A stretch of DNA of 48,968 bases, taken from contig JAPPNF010000042.1 in NCBI GenBank assembly GCA_028818755.1, positions 1 to 48,968 on the forward strand. Direction: 5' to 3'. This DNA is from Deltaproteobacteria bacterium (GTDB lineage Bacteria > Desulfobacterota > Binatia > UBA9968 > JAJDTQ01). Shown here piece after piece: positions 34,000 through 42,268 of this stretch. Under the pieces are notes generated by a model. That model did no database searches. It was not told the DNA's origin and saw only the letters and a program-made list of their open reading frames with translations. A program made the position numbers and the translations under genes. The number at the start of each line of letters is the position of its first letter. The stretch's first letter is position 1.

Positions 34000-34849
34000 A
34001 CAGTTCACCCCACTTGAGCTTGCTGCGAAGCACGTCGAAGTAGGAACGGGTCGGCACCCGCACCAGCGACACCGGCGACTTGTGGCGGCGCACCTCCACG
34101 CGGTCGCCGTTGTGAAGCAGGATCCCCTCCTGGCCGTCCGGAATCAGCACCACGGTGTCCCCCGCGGACCTCAGGGTCGAACGGATCCTGGCGTCGCTGG
34201 CGATGACGATGGGCCGGTTGGTGGTGAGCGTATGGGGGCAGATGGGGCAAAGGATGATGGCCCCCATGGCCGGATGGAGAATCGGACCGCCGGCCGCGAG
34301 CGAGTATGCCGTCGAGCCCGTGGGCGTGGAGATGATCAGCCCGTCGGCCCGGTAGGTGCACAGGTAGTCGCTGCCCACGTAGGTTTCGAGATCGATGATC
34401 TTGGATCGCGCGCCCTTGGTGATGACCGCGTCGTTGAGGATCCGCAGGCTGCGGTCGCCGTCCTGGCCGGAGATGCTCACGCTCAGGGTCATGCGTTTCT
34501 CGATGGTGTAGTTTTCCGCGATGGTGCTGGCCAGGACCTCCTCGATCTCGTCCATGGCGATCTCGGTGATGAAGCCCAGGCCGCCGAGGTTCACGCCGAC
34601 GATGGGCACCTCGGGCCGTTCGACGAGGCGGGCGATGCTCAGGAGCGTGCCGTCTCCTCCCAGCACGATGATCAGGTCGGCGCGCTCGGCCATCTCCGCC
34701 TTCTGCGCCACCCGCCCGCCGGTGGCGCCGAACTCGGCCTCCACCAGCACCTCCATACCGCGGCCTTCGAGCCACGGGATGGTGCTCCTCATGAGCTTCT
34801 CGGCCTTCTCTTCACCGTACTTGGCGACGATGCCAACGACGTTGACCAT
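33998..34849 (-). CDS. nadK: NAD kinase
   Basis: 283 residues. It phosphorylates NAD to NADP. GGDGTLL begins at residue 64, VGVNLGGLGFITEI follows, the nucleotide-binding LNDAVITKG replaces the usual NE(V/A), and DGLIISTPTGSTAYSLAAGGP is complete. The ATG at 34849 gives the usual MVNVVGIVAKYGEEKAEKL start. An AGGA that could serve as ribosome site falls at the base of a 22-bp hairpin repeat just upstream. recN follows 80 bp downstream on the same strand. Confidence 0.96.
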   Translation of the reverse strand: MVNVVGIVAKYGEEKAEKLMRSTIPWLEGRGMEVLVEAEFGATGGRVAQKAEMAERADLIIVLGGDGTLLSIARLVERPEVPIVGVNLGGLGFITEIAMDEIEEVLASTIAENYTIEKRMTLSVSISGQDGDRSLRILNDAVITKGARSKIIDLETYVGSDYLCTYRADGLIISTPTGSTAYSLAAGGPILHPAMGAIILCPICPHTLTTNRPIVIASDARIRSTLRSAGDTVVLIPDGQEGILLHNGDRVEVRRHKSPVSLVRVPTRSYFDVLRSKLKWGEL

Positions 34850-34859
34850 ATTACCGTCG

Positions 34860-34912
34860 GTCCTGAGCCCTTCGACCAAGCCTGTCCTGAGCTTGGTCGA
34901 AGGGCTCAGGAC
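34860..34912. repeat. Dispersed 22-bp perfect hairpin repeat upstream of nadK
   Basis: Arms 34860-34881 and 34891-34912 (tcctgagcccttcgaccaag and mirror) pair perfectly around a 9-nt loop. The word ttcgacaagctcaggaca-type is a repeat seen in many environmental GC-rich genomes. It is 10 bp from the nadK start codon. Confidence 0.85.
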
Positions 34913-34919
34913 AGGCGTA

Positions 34920-34936
34920 GCGACGCGAAGCGTCGC
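34920..34936. repeat. Small hairpin gcgacgc-gaa-gcgtcgc
   Basis: A perfect 7-bp stem with a 3-nt loop that follows the 22-bp hairpin and probably belongs to the same composite repeat, which ends gaagtcgaagg. Confidence 0.6.
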
Positions 34937-34971
34937 GAAGTCGAAGGATGTTCATCATGTTACTGTCGGTG

Positions 34972-35028
34972 TTGTGTCTCACGAACAGGTGTACAAAGAT
35001 GCGCGGGATTTCGTGGGACAGGACACTA
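34972..35028. mobile_element. Short degenerate derivative of the MITE family
   Basis: The ends ttgtgtctcacgaa and ttcgtgggacaggacacta are imperfect inverted repeats, and the inside has agatgcgcgggattt, matching agatgcgcaggattt in the intact element. It looks like a deletion derivative of about 57 bp. Confidence 0.5.
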
Positions 35029-35095
35029 ACACAGGGTGGGGAAGGATGCCATCTTGTAGGGAAACAAGCCGGCCGCCGGCCGCAAGGAGGACACC

Positions 35096-35743
35096 GTGGA
35101 GGCAGAGAAACTACTGGAAGTGATGGCGACCCGGCGCAGCGTGCGAGTCTACAGGAGCGGACAGATAACCGACGAGCAGCTCCAGCTCATGTTCGAAGCC
35201 GCGCGCCTGGCTCCCTCCGGCGCCAACAGCCAGCCTTGGGAGTTCATCGTGACACGGGACCGGGCGAAGATGAGGCAGGTCCGGCGGATCTACTCCAACG
35301 AGTGGAATCAGCGCAAGCTGGAAGATCCGGTGAACTACAAGGGGCTCAAGAAAGACTACGTGGGCGACGTGAGCGCCCTGATCCTGGCATGCGGGGATGC
35401 GCGCACCAAGCGGGTGTACCTGACCACGCGCCAGCCGTCCGACAGGGAGAAGCTGTTCCAGGCCAACGTGGCCAACGCGGTGGAGCACATGATGCTCGTT
35501 GCTGCCGGCATGGGGTTCGGCACGGTGTGGGTCTCGGTCCGCAAGGAGGTGGAGCCCGAGCTGCGGGCGTTGTTCAAGGTTCCCAAGGCGCTCCGTCTTC
35601 TCTGGGTCGTCCCCGTGGGCCGCGCCCGAAACTGGCCCAAGGCCAAGCCGCGCCGCAAGGTCGCGGACTTCGTCCACTGGGAAACCTACGATGCCGCCAA
35701 GCTGCGAGAGGAGTCCCGGATCCGGGCCTGGCCCAAGTCCTAG
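35096..35743 (+). CDS. Nitroreductase family FMN-dependent oxidoreductase
   Basis: 215 residues. MATRRSVRVYRSGQITDEQL and ARLAPSGANSQPWEFIVTRD are the FMN-binding opening of the nitroreductase family, and VANAVEHMMLVAAGMGFGTVWVS the dimer-interface helix with its Gly stretch. These NAD(P)H-dependent flavoenzymes reduce nitroaromatics, quinones or related compounds; the true substrate is unknown. AAGGAGG lies 7 nt before the GTG at 35096. It stands alone, and its stop TAG directly abuts a repeat. Confidence 0.92.
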   Translation: MEAEKLLEVMATRRSVRVYRSGQITDEQLQLMFEAARLAPSGANSQPWEFIVTRDRAKMRQVRRIYSNEWNQRKLEDPVNYKGLKKDYVGDVSALILACGDARTKRVYLTTRQPSDREKLFQANVANAVEHMMLVAAGMGFGTVWVSVRKEVEPELRALFKVPKALRLLWVVPVGRARNWPKAKPRRKVADFVHWETYDAAKLREESRIRAWPKS

Positions 35744-35888
35744 GAGCCTGTCCGGGGTAATCGAATCGCAGCCAGCCAGTAGGTCGGGTTAGCCGAAGGC
35801 GTAACCCGACTTCGCACGGTCCTGTGTCGGGTTGCGCTTCGCTAATCCGACCTACGAGGCCGCGTCTGATGACTCGGACAGACTCCCA
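35744..35888. repeat. Nested composite palindrome behind the nitroreductase gene
   Basis: Outer arms gagcctgtccggggtaatcg (35744) and gatgactcggacagactccc (35868) resemble the end of the REP-type unit. Nested inside, 35779-35855 is a second palindrome (gtaggtcgggttagccgaag ... gcttcgctaatccgacctac). It looks like one repeat inserted between two ends of another. No gene is seen here. Confidence 0.8.
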
Positions 35889-35891
35889 GGC

Positions 35892-38108
35892 CTACCGTTC
35901 GCGCAACGCGTTGTAGACCTTCTCCGCGGTGATGGGGAGATCGAGGATGCGCACGCCCACCGCCGCCTCCACGGCGTTGGCGATGGCCGGCGCCGTGGGC
36001 ACGATGCTCATTTCCCCGATGGCCTTGGCGTTGTAGGGGCCGGGCCCGGTCTGGTCCTCCACCAGCACCGTCTCCAGCGGCGGCAGGTCCTTCACGCACG
36101 GCACGCAGTAGTCGCCGAGGTTCAGGGTGGTGACCCGGGGGCCGTCCTTGACCATCTCCTCCATCACCGCGTAGCCCAGGCCCTGCACGAAGCCGCCGTC
36201 GATCTGCCCCTGGTGGCCCAGCGGGTTGATGATGGTGCCGACGTCGTGGGCGGTCACCACCCTCTTCACGTCCACGGTACCGGTCTCCCGGTCCACCGCC
36301 ACCTCCGCCACCTGGACGAAGAACGCCGGCACCGGGGAGCGCTGGGGCTGGTAGGACTTGCGCACCGTCAGGTCCTCGTCTTCAGCGATGAGCCGCCCGG
36401 CCACGTCCGCGAAGGCCAGCGCCGCGCCGCCGGCGCTGAAGCGGCCGTCGGCCAGGGTGACCTCGTCCGCCCTGCAGCCGAGGGCGTCGGCGGCGGCCTC
36501 GGTGATCCGGTCGCGCAGTTCCTCCACGGCTTCCACCAGCCCGCGCCCGACCATGGCGGTGATCTTGCTGCCGCCGGGCTCGGCGTCGGTGTCGAAGGTA
36601 TCGGTGTCGCCGCGGGCCACCTTGACCTGTTCGGCGGGCACGGTCAGCAGTTCCGCCGTGATTTGCCGCAGGAGCGTGTGGGTGCCGGTGCCGATGTCGG
36701 GAATCGCGGTCAGCACCGTGACTTCGCCGTCGGAGCTGCACGAGACTACAAGGTTGACGGTGCCGCTGCCGCCGGTGTGTCGGAAGCCCAGGGCCATGCC
36801 CCGGCCGGTGTCCTCGCCCGCTTCGTCTCCGTGCCAGCCGGCGGCCGCCAGCGCGGCCTCGATGGTCTCGCGGCAGCGGATCTTTTCCATCCCGCGCTTG
36901 TTGGGCAGCACGTCGCCGTCCTGCATCAGGTTCCTGAGCCGTATCGCCACCGGATCCAGGTCCAGCTCCCGGGCCAGCATGTCCAGCAGCGACTCGATGG
37001 CGAAGACCGCCTGCGGCTGTCCCGGCGACTTCATGTAGCCGCCCGGGACCCCGTTGGTGTAGACGTTGTAGGTGCGGATGGCGTAGTTGGGGATGCGGTA
37101 GGCGTTGACGACGTACGAGCCGTCGATTTCCGACGGCTTGAAGCCCGAGTAGGCGCCGCTGTCGAAGTAGATGTCGCTGTCAAGCGCCACCAGGGTCCCG
37201 TCGCGCTTCGCCCCGAGCTTGACGCGCATGACCGAGGGGTGACGCGGATCGCCGGCCATGAGCTCCTCGGTGTAGTTCATCACCATCTTGACCGGGCGCC
37301 CGGCGGCCCGGGAGAGGTAGTAGCAGACCGGCACGTCCATCTGGGAGCCCTTGCCGCCGAAGTCGCCGCCCAGGGCCACGCCGTGGACGTGGATGTTCTC
37401 CTCTTCCAACGCCAGTTGCGCGGCCAGCATCTTCTTGAGCCGGAACGGCGCCTTGCACGACGCCCACACGTCGATGCGCCCGTCGTCGTCGGTAGATACC
37501 ACGGTGGCGTGGGGCTCGAGGTAAACTTGGTGGACTCCCGGCGTGCGAAAGGTGTGCTCGACCACCACCTCGGCCTCCGTCATGCCCTGCGCCACGTCGC
37601 CCGCCGTGTGCTCATTGAGCGACAGGACGTTGGGTTGGTCTGCCGGCCGGCCCGGCACGCCAGCATAGCCGGCGAGCCTTTCGTGAATCACCGGGGCGCC
37701 GTCGGCCAGGGCATCTTCGACGCCGGCGACGGCGGGCAGTTCCTCGTACTCCACCTCGATCAGCGACAGCGCCTGTTCGGCGGCATCGAGGGTGTCGGCC
37801 GCCACCGCGGCGATCTTGTCCCCAATGAACCGGACCTTGTCCCGCGCCAGCACCGGCAGGTCCTCGAGGCTGACCCCCACGCGAACATCCGGCACATCTT
37901 CTCCGGTCAGCACCGCTTGGACTCCGGGCACCTGTCGTGCCCGCGATGCGTCCACGCGCGCCAGCCGGGCGTGCGCCATGGTGCTGCGCAGGCACTTGCC
38001 CCAGAGCGCGTCCGGCGCGTCCACGTCCGCCGTGTAAACCATCCGCCCCGAAACCTTGTCCGGTCCCTCCACCCGTCCGATCGGTTGCCCTACCACCTTC
38101 AGATCCAT
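35892..38108 (-). CDS. Xanthine dehydrogenase-family molybdopterin-binding subunit (orphan)
   Basis: 738 residues. The large Mo-cofactor subunit of molybdenum hydroxylases (xanthine, aldehyde, CO or nicotinate type). Signs: VGQPIGRVEGPDKVSGRMVYTAD at the start, GVALGGDFGGKGSQMD (cofactor loop), AYRIPNYAIRTYNVYTNGVPGGYMKSPGQPQ, and the catalytic Glu699 in NAKAIGE. The AYRS(W)R motif of CO dehydrogenases is not seen. AGGAG lies before the ATG at 38108. The usual 2Fe-2S and FAD subunits are absent from the neighbourhood, so it must use partners encoded elsewhere or another electron acceptor. It is divergent from a D-amino-acid deacylase gene. Confidence 0.92.
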   Translation of the reverse strand: MDLKVVGQPIGRVEGPDKVSGRMVYTADVDAPDALWGKCLRSTMAHARLARVDASRARQVPGVQAVLTGEDVPDVRVGVSLEDLPVLARDKVRFIGDKIAAVAADTLDAAEQALSLIEVEYEELPAVAGVEDALADGAPVIHERLAGYAGVPGRPADQPNVLSLNEHTAGDVAQGMTEAEVVVEHTFRTPGVHQVYLEPHATVVSTDDDGRIDVWASCKAPFRLKKMLAAQLALEEENIHVHGVALGGDFGGKGSQMDVPVCYYLSRAAGRPVKMVMNYTEELMAGDPRHPSVMRVKLGAKRDGTLVALDSDIYFDSGAYSGFKPSEIDGSYVVNAYRIPNYAIRTYNVYTNGVPGGYMKSPGQPQAVFAIESLLDMLARELDLDPVAIRLRNLMQDGDVLPNKRGMEKIRCRETIEAALAAAGWHGDEAGEDTGRGMALGFRHTGGSGTVNLVVSCSSDGEVTVLTAIPDIGTGTHTLLRQITAELLTVPAEQVKVARGDTDTFDTDAEPGGSKITAMVGRGLVEAVEELRDRITEAAADALGCRADEVTLADGRFSAGGAALAFADVAGRLIAEDEDLTVRKSYQPQRSPVPAFFVQVAEVAVDRETGTVDVKRVVTAHDVGTIINPLGHQGQIDGGFVQGLGYAVMEEMVKDGPRVTTLNLGDYCVPCVKDLPPLETVLVEDQTGPGPYNAKAIGEMSIVPTAPAIANAVEAAVGVRILDLPITAEKVYNALRER

Positions 38109-38299
38109 GATTGCTCCTGTTCGTTCGATATCTGTAAGGACACTGCGCGGGGAAGTTTGGCCGATTGGCGGCAAAAGGGCAACGAGAGCGTGTTGCACAA
38201 CCGCGGCCGATTCAATATGCTGCTTTCCGCAGGGGCGGGAGTTCGCGAGACCTGTCCGCCCGGCCATGTCCACGCATTGCGACCAAGGAGGACTCGTCC

Positions 38300-40000
38300 A
38301 TGGAATATGATCTGCTGATACGCGGCGGCCGCGTGGCCGACGGTTCGGGACTGCCGTCCCACACGGCGGATGTCGGCGTGAAGGACGGCAAGATCGCCGA
38401 GGTGGGGCGTCTCAAGGGGTCGGCGGACCGCACCATCGACGCCGCCGGCCTGGTGGTATCGCCGGGGTTCATCGACCATCACACCCACATGGACGCGCAG
38501 ATCCTCTGGGACCCCTACGGCACCTCCGAGCCGCAGCACGGCATCACCTCCATCGTCATGGGAAACTGCGGGCTGGCCTTGGCGCCCGTGGACGACGGCG
38601 GCGAGGACGCCCTGGTCAAGAGCTTCGTGCGGGTGGAGGCGATTCCCCGCTTCGCCCTGGAAAAGGGCGTGACCTGGCGCTGGCACAGCTACGGCGAGTA
38701 TCTCGACACCCTGGAGGGCAAGCTCGGCATCAACGCCGGCGGCCTGGTGGGGCACATCGCGGTGCGGCAGAACGTCATGGGCGAGGAGTCGGTGGAGCGC
38801 AAGGCCACGGCCGCGGAAGTCCAGAAGATGAAGGGCCTGGTACGCGACGCCATGGACGCCGGCGCGCTGGGATTTTCCACCAACCGCAACGAGCGGCACA
38901 TGCGGGAGGACGGCAAGCCCGTGGCGAGCCGCCTCGCGGACGACGACGAGCTGTACGCCCTTTGCGACGTGCTCGGTGAGCTCAACAGCGGCATCATCGA
39001 GACGATCCTCGGCCGCAACAAGATGGAGCACTTCGACAACTACTACGATCTGGCCAGCCGCACGCAGCGGCCGATCATCTGGCAGAGCGTGCATCATCGC
39101 TGGGCCGAGCCGACGCTGTGGCAGGAGCAACTGGACGCGGTGTCACGGATCTTCCGGGACGGGTACCGCGCCTACGGGCTCACCCAGACGGTGCCTCTGG
39201 TGCGGCATTTCAACCTGCAGAACGCCCAGCTCTTCGACGAGTTCCCCAACTGGAAGAACATCATGTTCCTGCCGGTGGAGGTACGCCAGCAGGCGTTCGC
39301 CGACCCCGCCACGCGCGTGAAGCTGCGCGAGGACCTGGCCACCGAGCGCATGACCAATTTCCACAGGCGCTGGGACATCGTGCAGGTGGAGAAGGTCGTC
39401 AAGGAAGAGAACAAGCGCTACGAGGGCAAGAGCGTCGCCGAGATGGCGGCCATGCGCAACCAGGATCCGGTGGACGCGCTCCTCGACCTCTCGTTGGATG
39501 AGGGTCTGCTGACCACCTTCCAGAACGCCAACACCGGCGGCGACGCGCAGGCCATGGGCGAGATCCTGCGCAGCCCCTACGTCCTGGTGGGCACGTCGGA
39601 CGCCGGCGCCCACGTGCTCTATGGCGCCGACTTCGGCTATGGCACGACGCTGCTGGGCCTGTGGGTGCGGGAGCGGGGCCTCATGACGCTGGAAGAGGCG
39701 GTGCACAAGCTCACCTTCCACGTGGCGTCGGTCTACGGCCTCGAGGGCAGGGGGCTCATCCGGCCCGGGTACGCGGCGGACCTGACGCTGTTCGACCCCG
39801 AGACCGTGCGCGCCTACGAACCGGAGTGGGCCGAGGACTACCCGGCCGGCACCAAGCGGCTGATCCAGCGCTCCGAAGGCATCCACTACACGGTCGTGAA
39901 CGGCGGCGTGATCTACGAGGACGGCCGTTTGAGCGGCGACCTGCCGGGGCAGGTGCTGCGCGGCTCCGCCTACGCCCCGTCCCGCGCGGCCGCCGCATAG
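38300..40000 (+). CDS. N-acyl-D-amino-acid deacylase / D-aminoacylase family amidohydrolase
   Basis: 566 residues. A TIM-barrel metal-dependent hydrolase with MEYDLLIRGGRVADGSG, HxH metal ligands His61/His63 (DHHTHMD), Cys90 in MGNCGLALAP (the bridging Cys of D-aminoacylase), VGTSDAGAHVLYGADFGYGT (late catalytic Asp) and GRGLIRPGYAADLTLFDPE. Family members remove acyl groups from D-amino acids or open cyclic amides; the exact substrate is unknown. AAGGAGG lies 9 nt before ATG 38300. It is divergent from the molybdenum hydroxylase subunit, and both might act on one nitrogenous compound, which is speculative. Confidence 0.9.
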   Translation: MEYDLLIRGGRVADGSGLPSHTADVGVKDGKIAEVGRLKGSADRTIDAAGLVVSPGFIDHHTHMDAQILWDPYGTSEPQHGITSIVMGNCGLALAPVDDGGEDALVKSFVRVEAIPRFALEKGVTWRWHSYGEYLDTLEGKLGINAGGLVGHIAVRQNVMGEESVERKATAAEVQKMKGLVRDAMDAGALGFSTNRNERHMREDGKPVASRLADDDELYALCDVLGELNSGIIETILGRNKMEHFDNYYDLASRTQRPIIWQSVHHRWAEPTLWQEQLDAVSRIFRDGYRAYGLTQTVPLVRHFNLQNAQLFDEFPNWKNIMFLPVEVRQQAFADPATRVKLREDLATERMTNFHRRWDIVQVEKVVKEENKRYEGKSVAEMAAMRNQDPVDALLDLSLDEGLLTTFQNANTGGDAQAMGEILRSPYVLVGTSDAGAHVLYGADFGYGTTLLGLWVRERGLMTLEEAVHKLTFHVASVYGLEGRGLIRPGYAADLTLFDPETVRAYEPEWAEDYPAGTKRLIQRSEGIHYTVVNGGVIYEDGRLSGDLPGQVLRGSAYAPSRAAAA

Positions 40001-40095
40001 GCCCTCACCCCGACCCTCTCCCAGAGGGAGAGGGCGTAGGGCCGATACAACCCCTCTCCCTCTGGGAGAGGGGTGGCCGGAGGCCGGGTGAGGGC
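40001..40095. repeat. Two REP-type units, head to head (copies E/F)
   Basis: gccctcaccccgaccctctc opens directly after the deacylase stop TAG, and ggccggaggccgggtgaggg closes it, giving an inverted pair with cccagagggagagg and ctctccctctgggagagg stems. It could fold into a large cruciform and act as a terminator. Confidence 0.9.
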
Positions 40096-40213
40096 TTGAC
40101 GCGGGCGGACGCGCACCGAACCGGAGGTCAAGGCGCGGGCGGGTTTAGAACCCGTCTGGCTATAAGCGCTGCTGACTCGCTTCAGTTTTGGTTGGCCGAG
40201 CAGGTCGTCAACG

Positions 40214-42268
40214 TCAATCGCTCCTTGCCGTGGCGCGCAGGGAGAAGCGATTGCATGGGCGGCTGGTCGGCGTCCGCCTGATCCGCAGTTCGTAGCCGCC
40301 CGGGCGCATTTCCAGATCCACGGCATGGAGGATGGTCAGCATCGTCAGGGTCATCTGCGACTCGGCGAAACCCGCGCCCAGGCAGTGGTGCGTGCCCAAC
40401 CCGAAGGGGGCGAAGGCGCCCGGTCGCTTGTGCTCGTTGCGGCCTTCGGTGTACCGGTCGATGTCGAACCGTTGCGGATCCGGAAAGAGTTCCGGCAGGA
40501 AGTGCGGCAACGTCGTGGCCACCAGCACGGGCTCTCCCGCGGCAATGGAACAGCCCTCGAACTCGAAGGAATTGGCCACCCACCGGAAAACCGCCGGATT
40601 CAGGGGGTACAGGCGTAGGGTCTCGAGAGCGACGCGGCGGGCCATGTCCGAGGCGGCGAGCCGCGCCGCGGTCACCGGCCCGCCCGCGAACAGGGCGTCC
40701 GCTTCCCGCCTCATCCCGTGCATCACGGGCGGGTGCTTGAGCAGAGCATAGAGCATGAACGCGCACATCGAGGCCACGGTGTCGAAACCGGCGATGTAAG
40801 GGCCGAGCATCGCAGCCCTGTGGTCCGTTTCGGGAAAGAACTGTGGATCGGACTCGTGCAGCCGCAGGAGGTCGTCGATCAGGTCGGGCTGGATATGGCC
40901 CGGGCGCTCCAGGTGGGTCGTCAGGACCCGGTCGAACAGCTCGAGAACCCGCCTGCGGGCGCGCCGGAACCGCGGGGTCCACAGCCACATGGCCGGGCGC
41001 CGCCTGGCGACCTTCACCATGAGCAGGGTGCGGACGAACGCGGTCAGGTCGTCGAGGTATTCGCGCGGCGAGGTGCCGGCGAGGATGGTCCCCAGTTGCT
41101 CGGTTATGATCCGCTGCATAGCGCGGACCACTGGAACCGGGCCGGCGGCCTTCACCCAGTCATGGGCCTGGCGCCGGGCGATCAGCACGGCGTCGTCGAT
41201 CCGGTTCTCGAGCGCGGCCCGCGCATAGCCATCCCGATGCGCGCGCCGGAGCCTGAAATGCTCGGCGCCGTCCATGCCCGTCATCATGCGTCCCGCGCCC
41301 AACGCGCCGGCGAAGCCATGCCACACTTCGGCGGAACGAAGACAGTCTTTGCCGTGACGGTTCAGGAACTGGTTGGCCGAAGGGCCGGCCAGCACGATGT
41401 AGCGCCGCCCCGGGGCGCGAACCCGGAACACGGGGCCGAGAAGCCTGTACTGTTGCAGCAGAAACCCGGTCATGTCGCGAGCCATGGCGACTCCGTTGCC
41501 GACCACCGGCAGCCCGCGCGCTTCGGGTATCGGCCGGGTCGTGCGGGTCGCGGGCTTTCTGGGCGGAGGCTCCACCTCCCAGACGGCAGTCGATACCGCG
41601 CGGCCGATGTGGTCCATGCGCCGCACCAGCTCCAGACGAGGTTGCACGGCGTCCAGCTCCGGCCGTGCCAGTATCTTGGGGAAGATGCCGCAGGCATCGG
41701 CCAGGCAGATAGTCATGACGTCCACGGGGTCGGGGATGTCGCTGCCGAGCAGGCACTGGATGACGCGCAGCCGCACGTCCTCTTCCAGGGTGGCGACCGC
41801 AGAGGCGGCGGCATGCTCGCGGGAGCCGCTCCGGGCCAGCTCCAGGAAACCGCCCTCCCACGGCTCGAGAACGCCGCGGCGTACCAACGCCTCAAGAGAG
41901 CCCTCCTTAAGCTCCTCCGAGCGCTCGGCGAAGCGGTCCAGCCAGTACCGGATCGGACGCGCCTCGCCCACTCCGGCGATCTCGGCAAGGACAGGGTCCA
42001 GCACGGCATCGCCCAGGGGCGCGGGGTCGATGAGGGTGAGGAACCGGGCGTCGGTATCGATGCGGTTCAGTATCGACAGGTCCATCAGCGCGGCGCCGGA
42101 CAGCGCGTAGGCCAGGGTCCAGAGCGGAACCGGCTCAAGGTCGCCGCTCTTCCTGTCCAGCAGGAGAAGCAGCATCTCCTCGGTCAGCCGTCTGGCCCGG
42201 TCGCCGGGCGCGAGCCCCGGCAGGGCGGCGTTGACAGGCGGCGGCGCGTCTCGGTCGTCGGTAGTCAT
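40214..42268 (-). CDS. GPP34 (GOLPH3-like) domain fused to cytochrome P450
   Basis: 684 residues with two parts. Residues about 26-230 look like a GPP34 domain: RLTEEMLLLLLDRKSGDL, WTLAYALSGAALMDLSILNRI, DPAPLGDAVLDPVLAEIA, then ALVRRGVLE. GPP34 proteins bind membranes/lipid headgroups in eukaryotes; bacterial roles are little known. After a Pro/Arg linker (231-250) comes a P450: RGLPVVGNG, I-helix AGFDT (493-497), ETLR (549-552) and haem loop FGLGTHHCLG with Cys629. All P450 core motifs are present. ATG 42268 overlaps the sulfotransferase stop by 4 bp, so the two are coupled. Predicted: a membrane-associated monooxygenase on a lipid or terpenoid that is also sulfated. No ferredoxin other than the nearby Rieske gene is seen. 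Confidence 0.85.
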   Translation of the reverse strand: MTTDDRDAPPPVNAALPGLAPGDRARRLTEEMLLLLLDRKSGDLEPVPLWTLAYALSGAALMDLSILNRIDTDARFLTLIDPAPLGDAVLDPVLAEIAGVGEARPIRYWLDRFAERSEELKEGSLEALVRRGVLEPWEGGFLELARSGSREHAAASAVATLEEDVRLRVIQCLLGSDIPDPVDVMTICLADACGIFPKILARPELDAVQPRLELVRRMDHIGRAVSTAVWEVEPPPRKPATRTTRPIPEARGLPVVGNGVAMARDMTGFLLQQYRLLGPVFRVRAPGRRYIVLAGPSANQFLNRHGKDCLRSAEVWHGFAGALGAGRMMTGMDGAEHFRLRRAHRDGYARAALENRIDDAVLIARRQAHDWVKAAGPVPVVRAMQRIITEQLGTILAGTSPREYLDDLTAFVRTLLMVKVARRRPAMWLWTPRFRRARRRVLELFDRVLTTHLERPGHIQPDLIDDLLRLHESDPQFFPETDHRAAMLGPYIAGFDTVASMCAFMLYALLKHPPVMHGMRREADALFAGGPVTAARLAASDMARRVALETLRLYPLNPAVFRWVANSFEFEGCSIAAGEPVLVATTLPHFLPELFPDPQRFDIDRYTEGRNEHKRPGAFAPFGLGTHHCLGAGFAESQMTLTMLTILHAVDLEMRPGGYELRIRRTPTSRPCNRFSLRATARSD

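Noticed and set aside
35892..38108. Carbon monoxide dehydrogenase large subunit (CoxL)
   Set aside because: The form-I active-site motif is not present and the medium and small subunits are missing.
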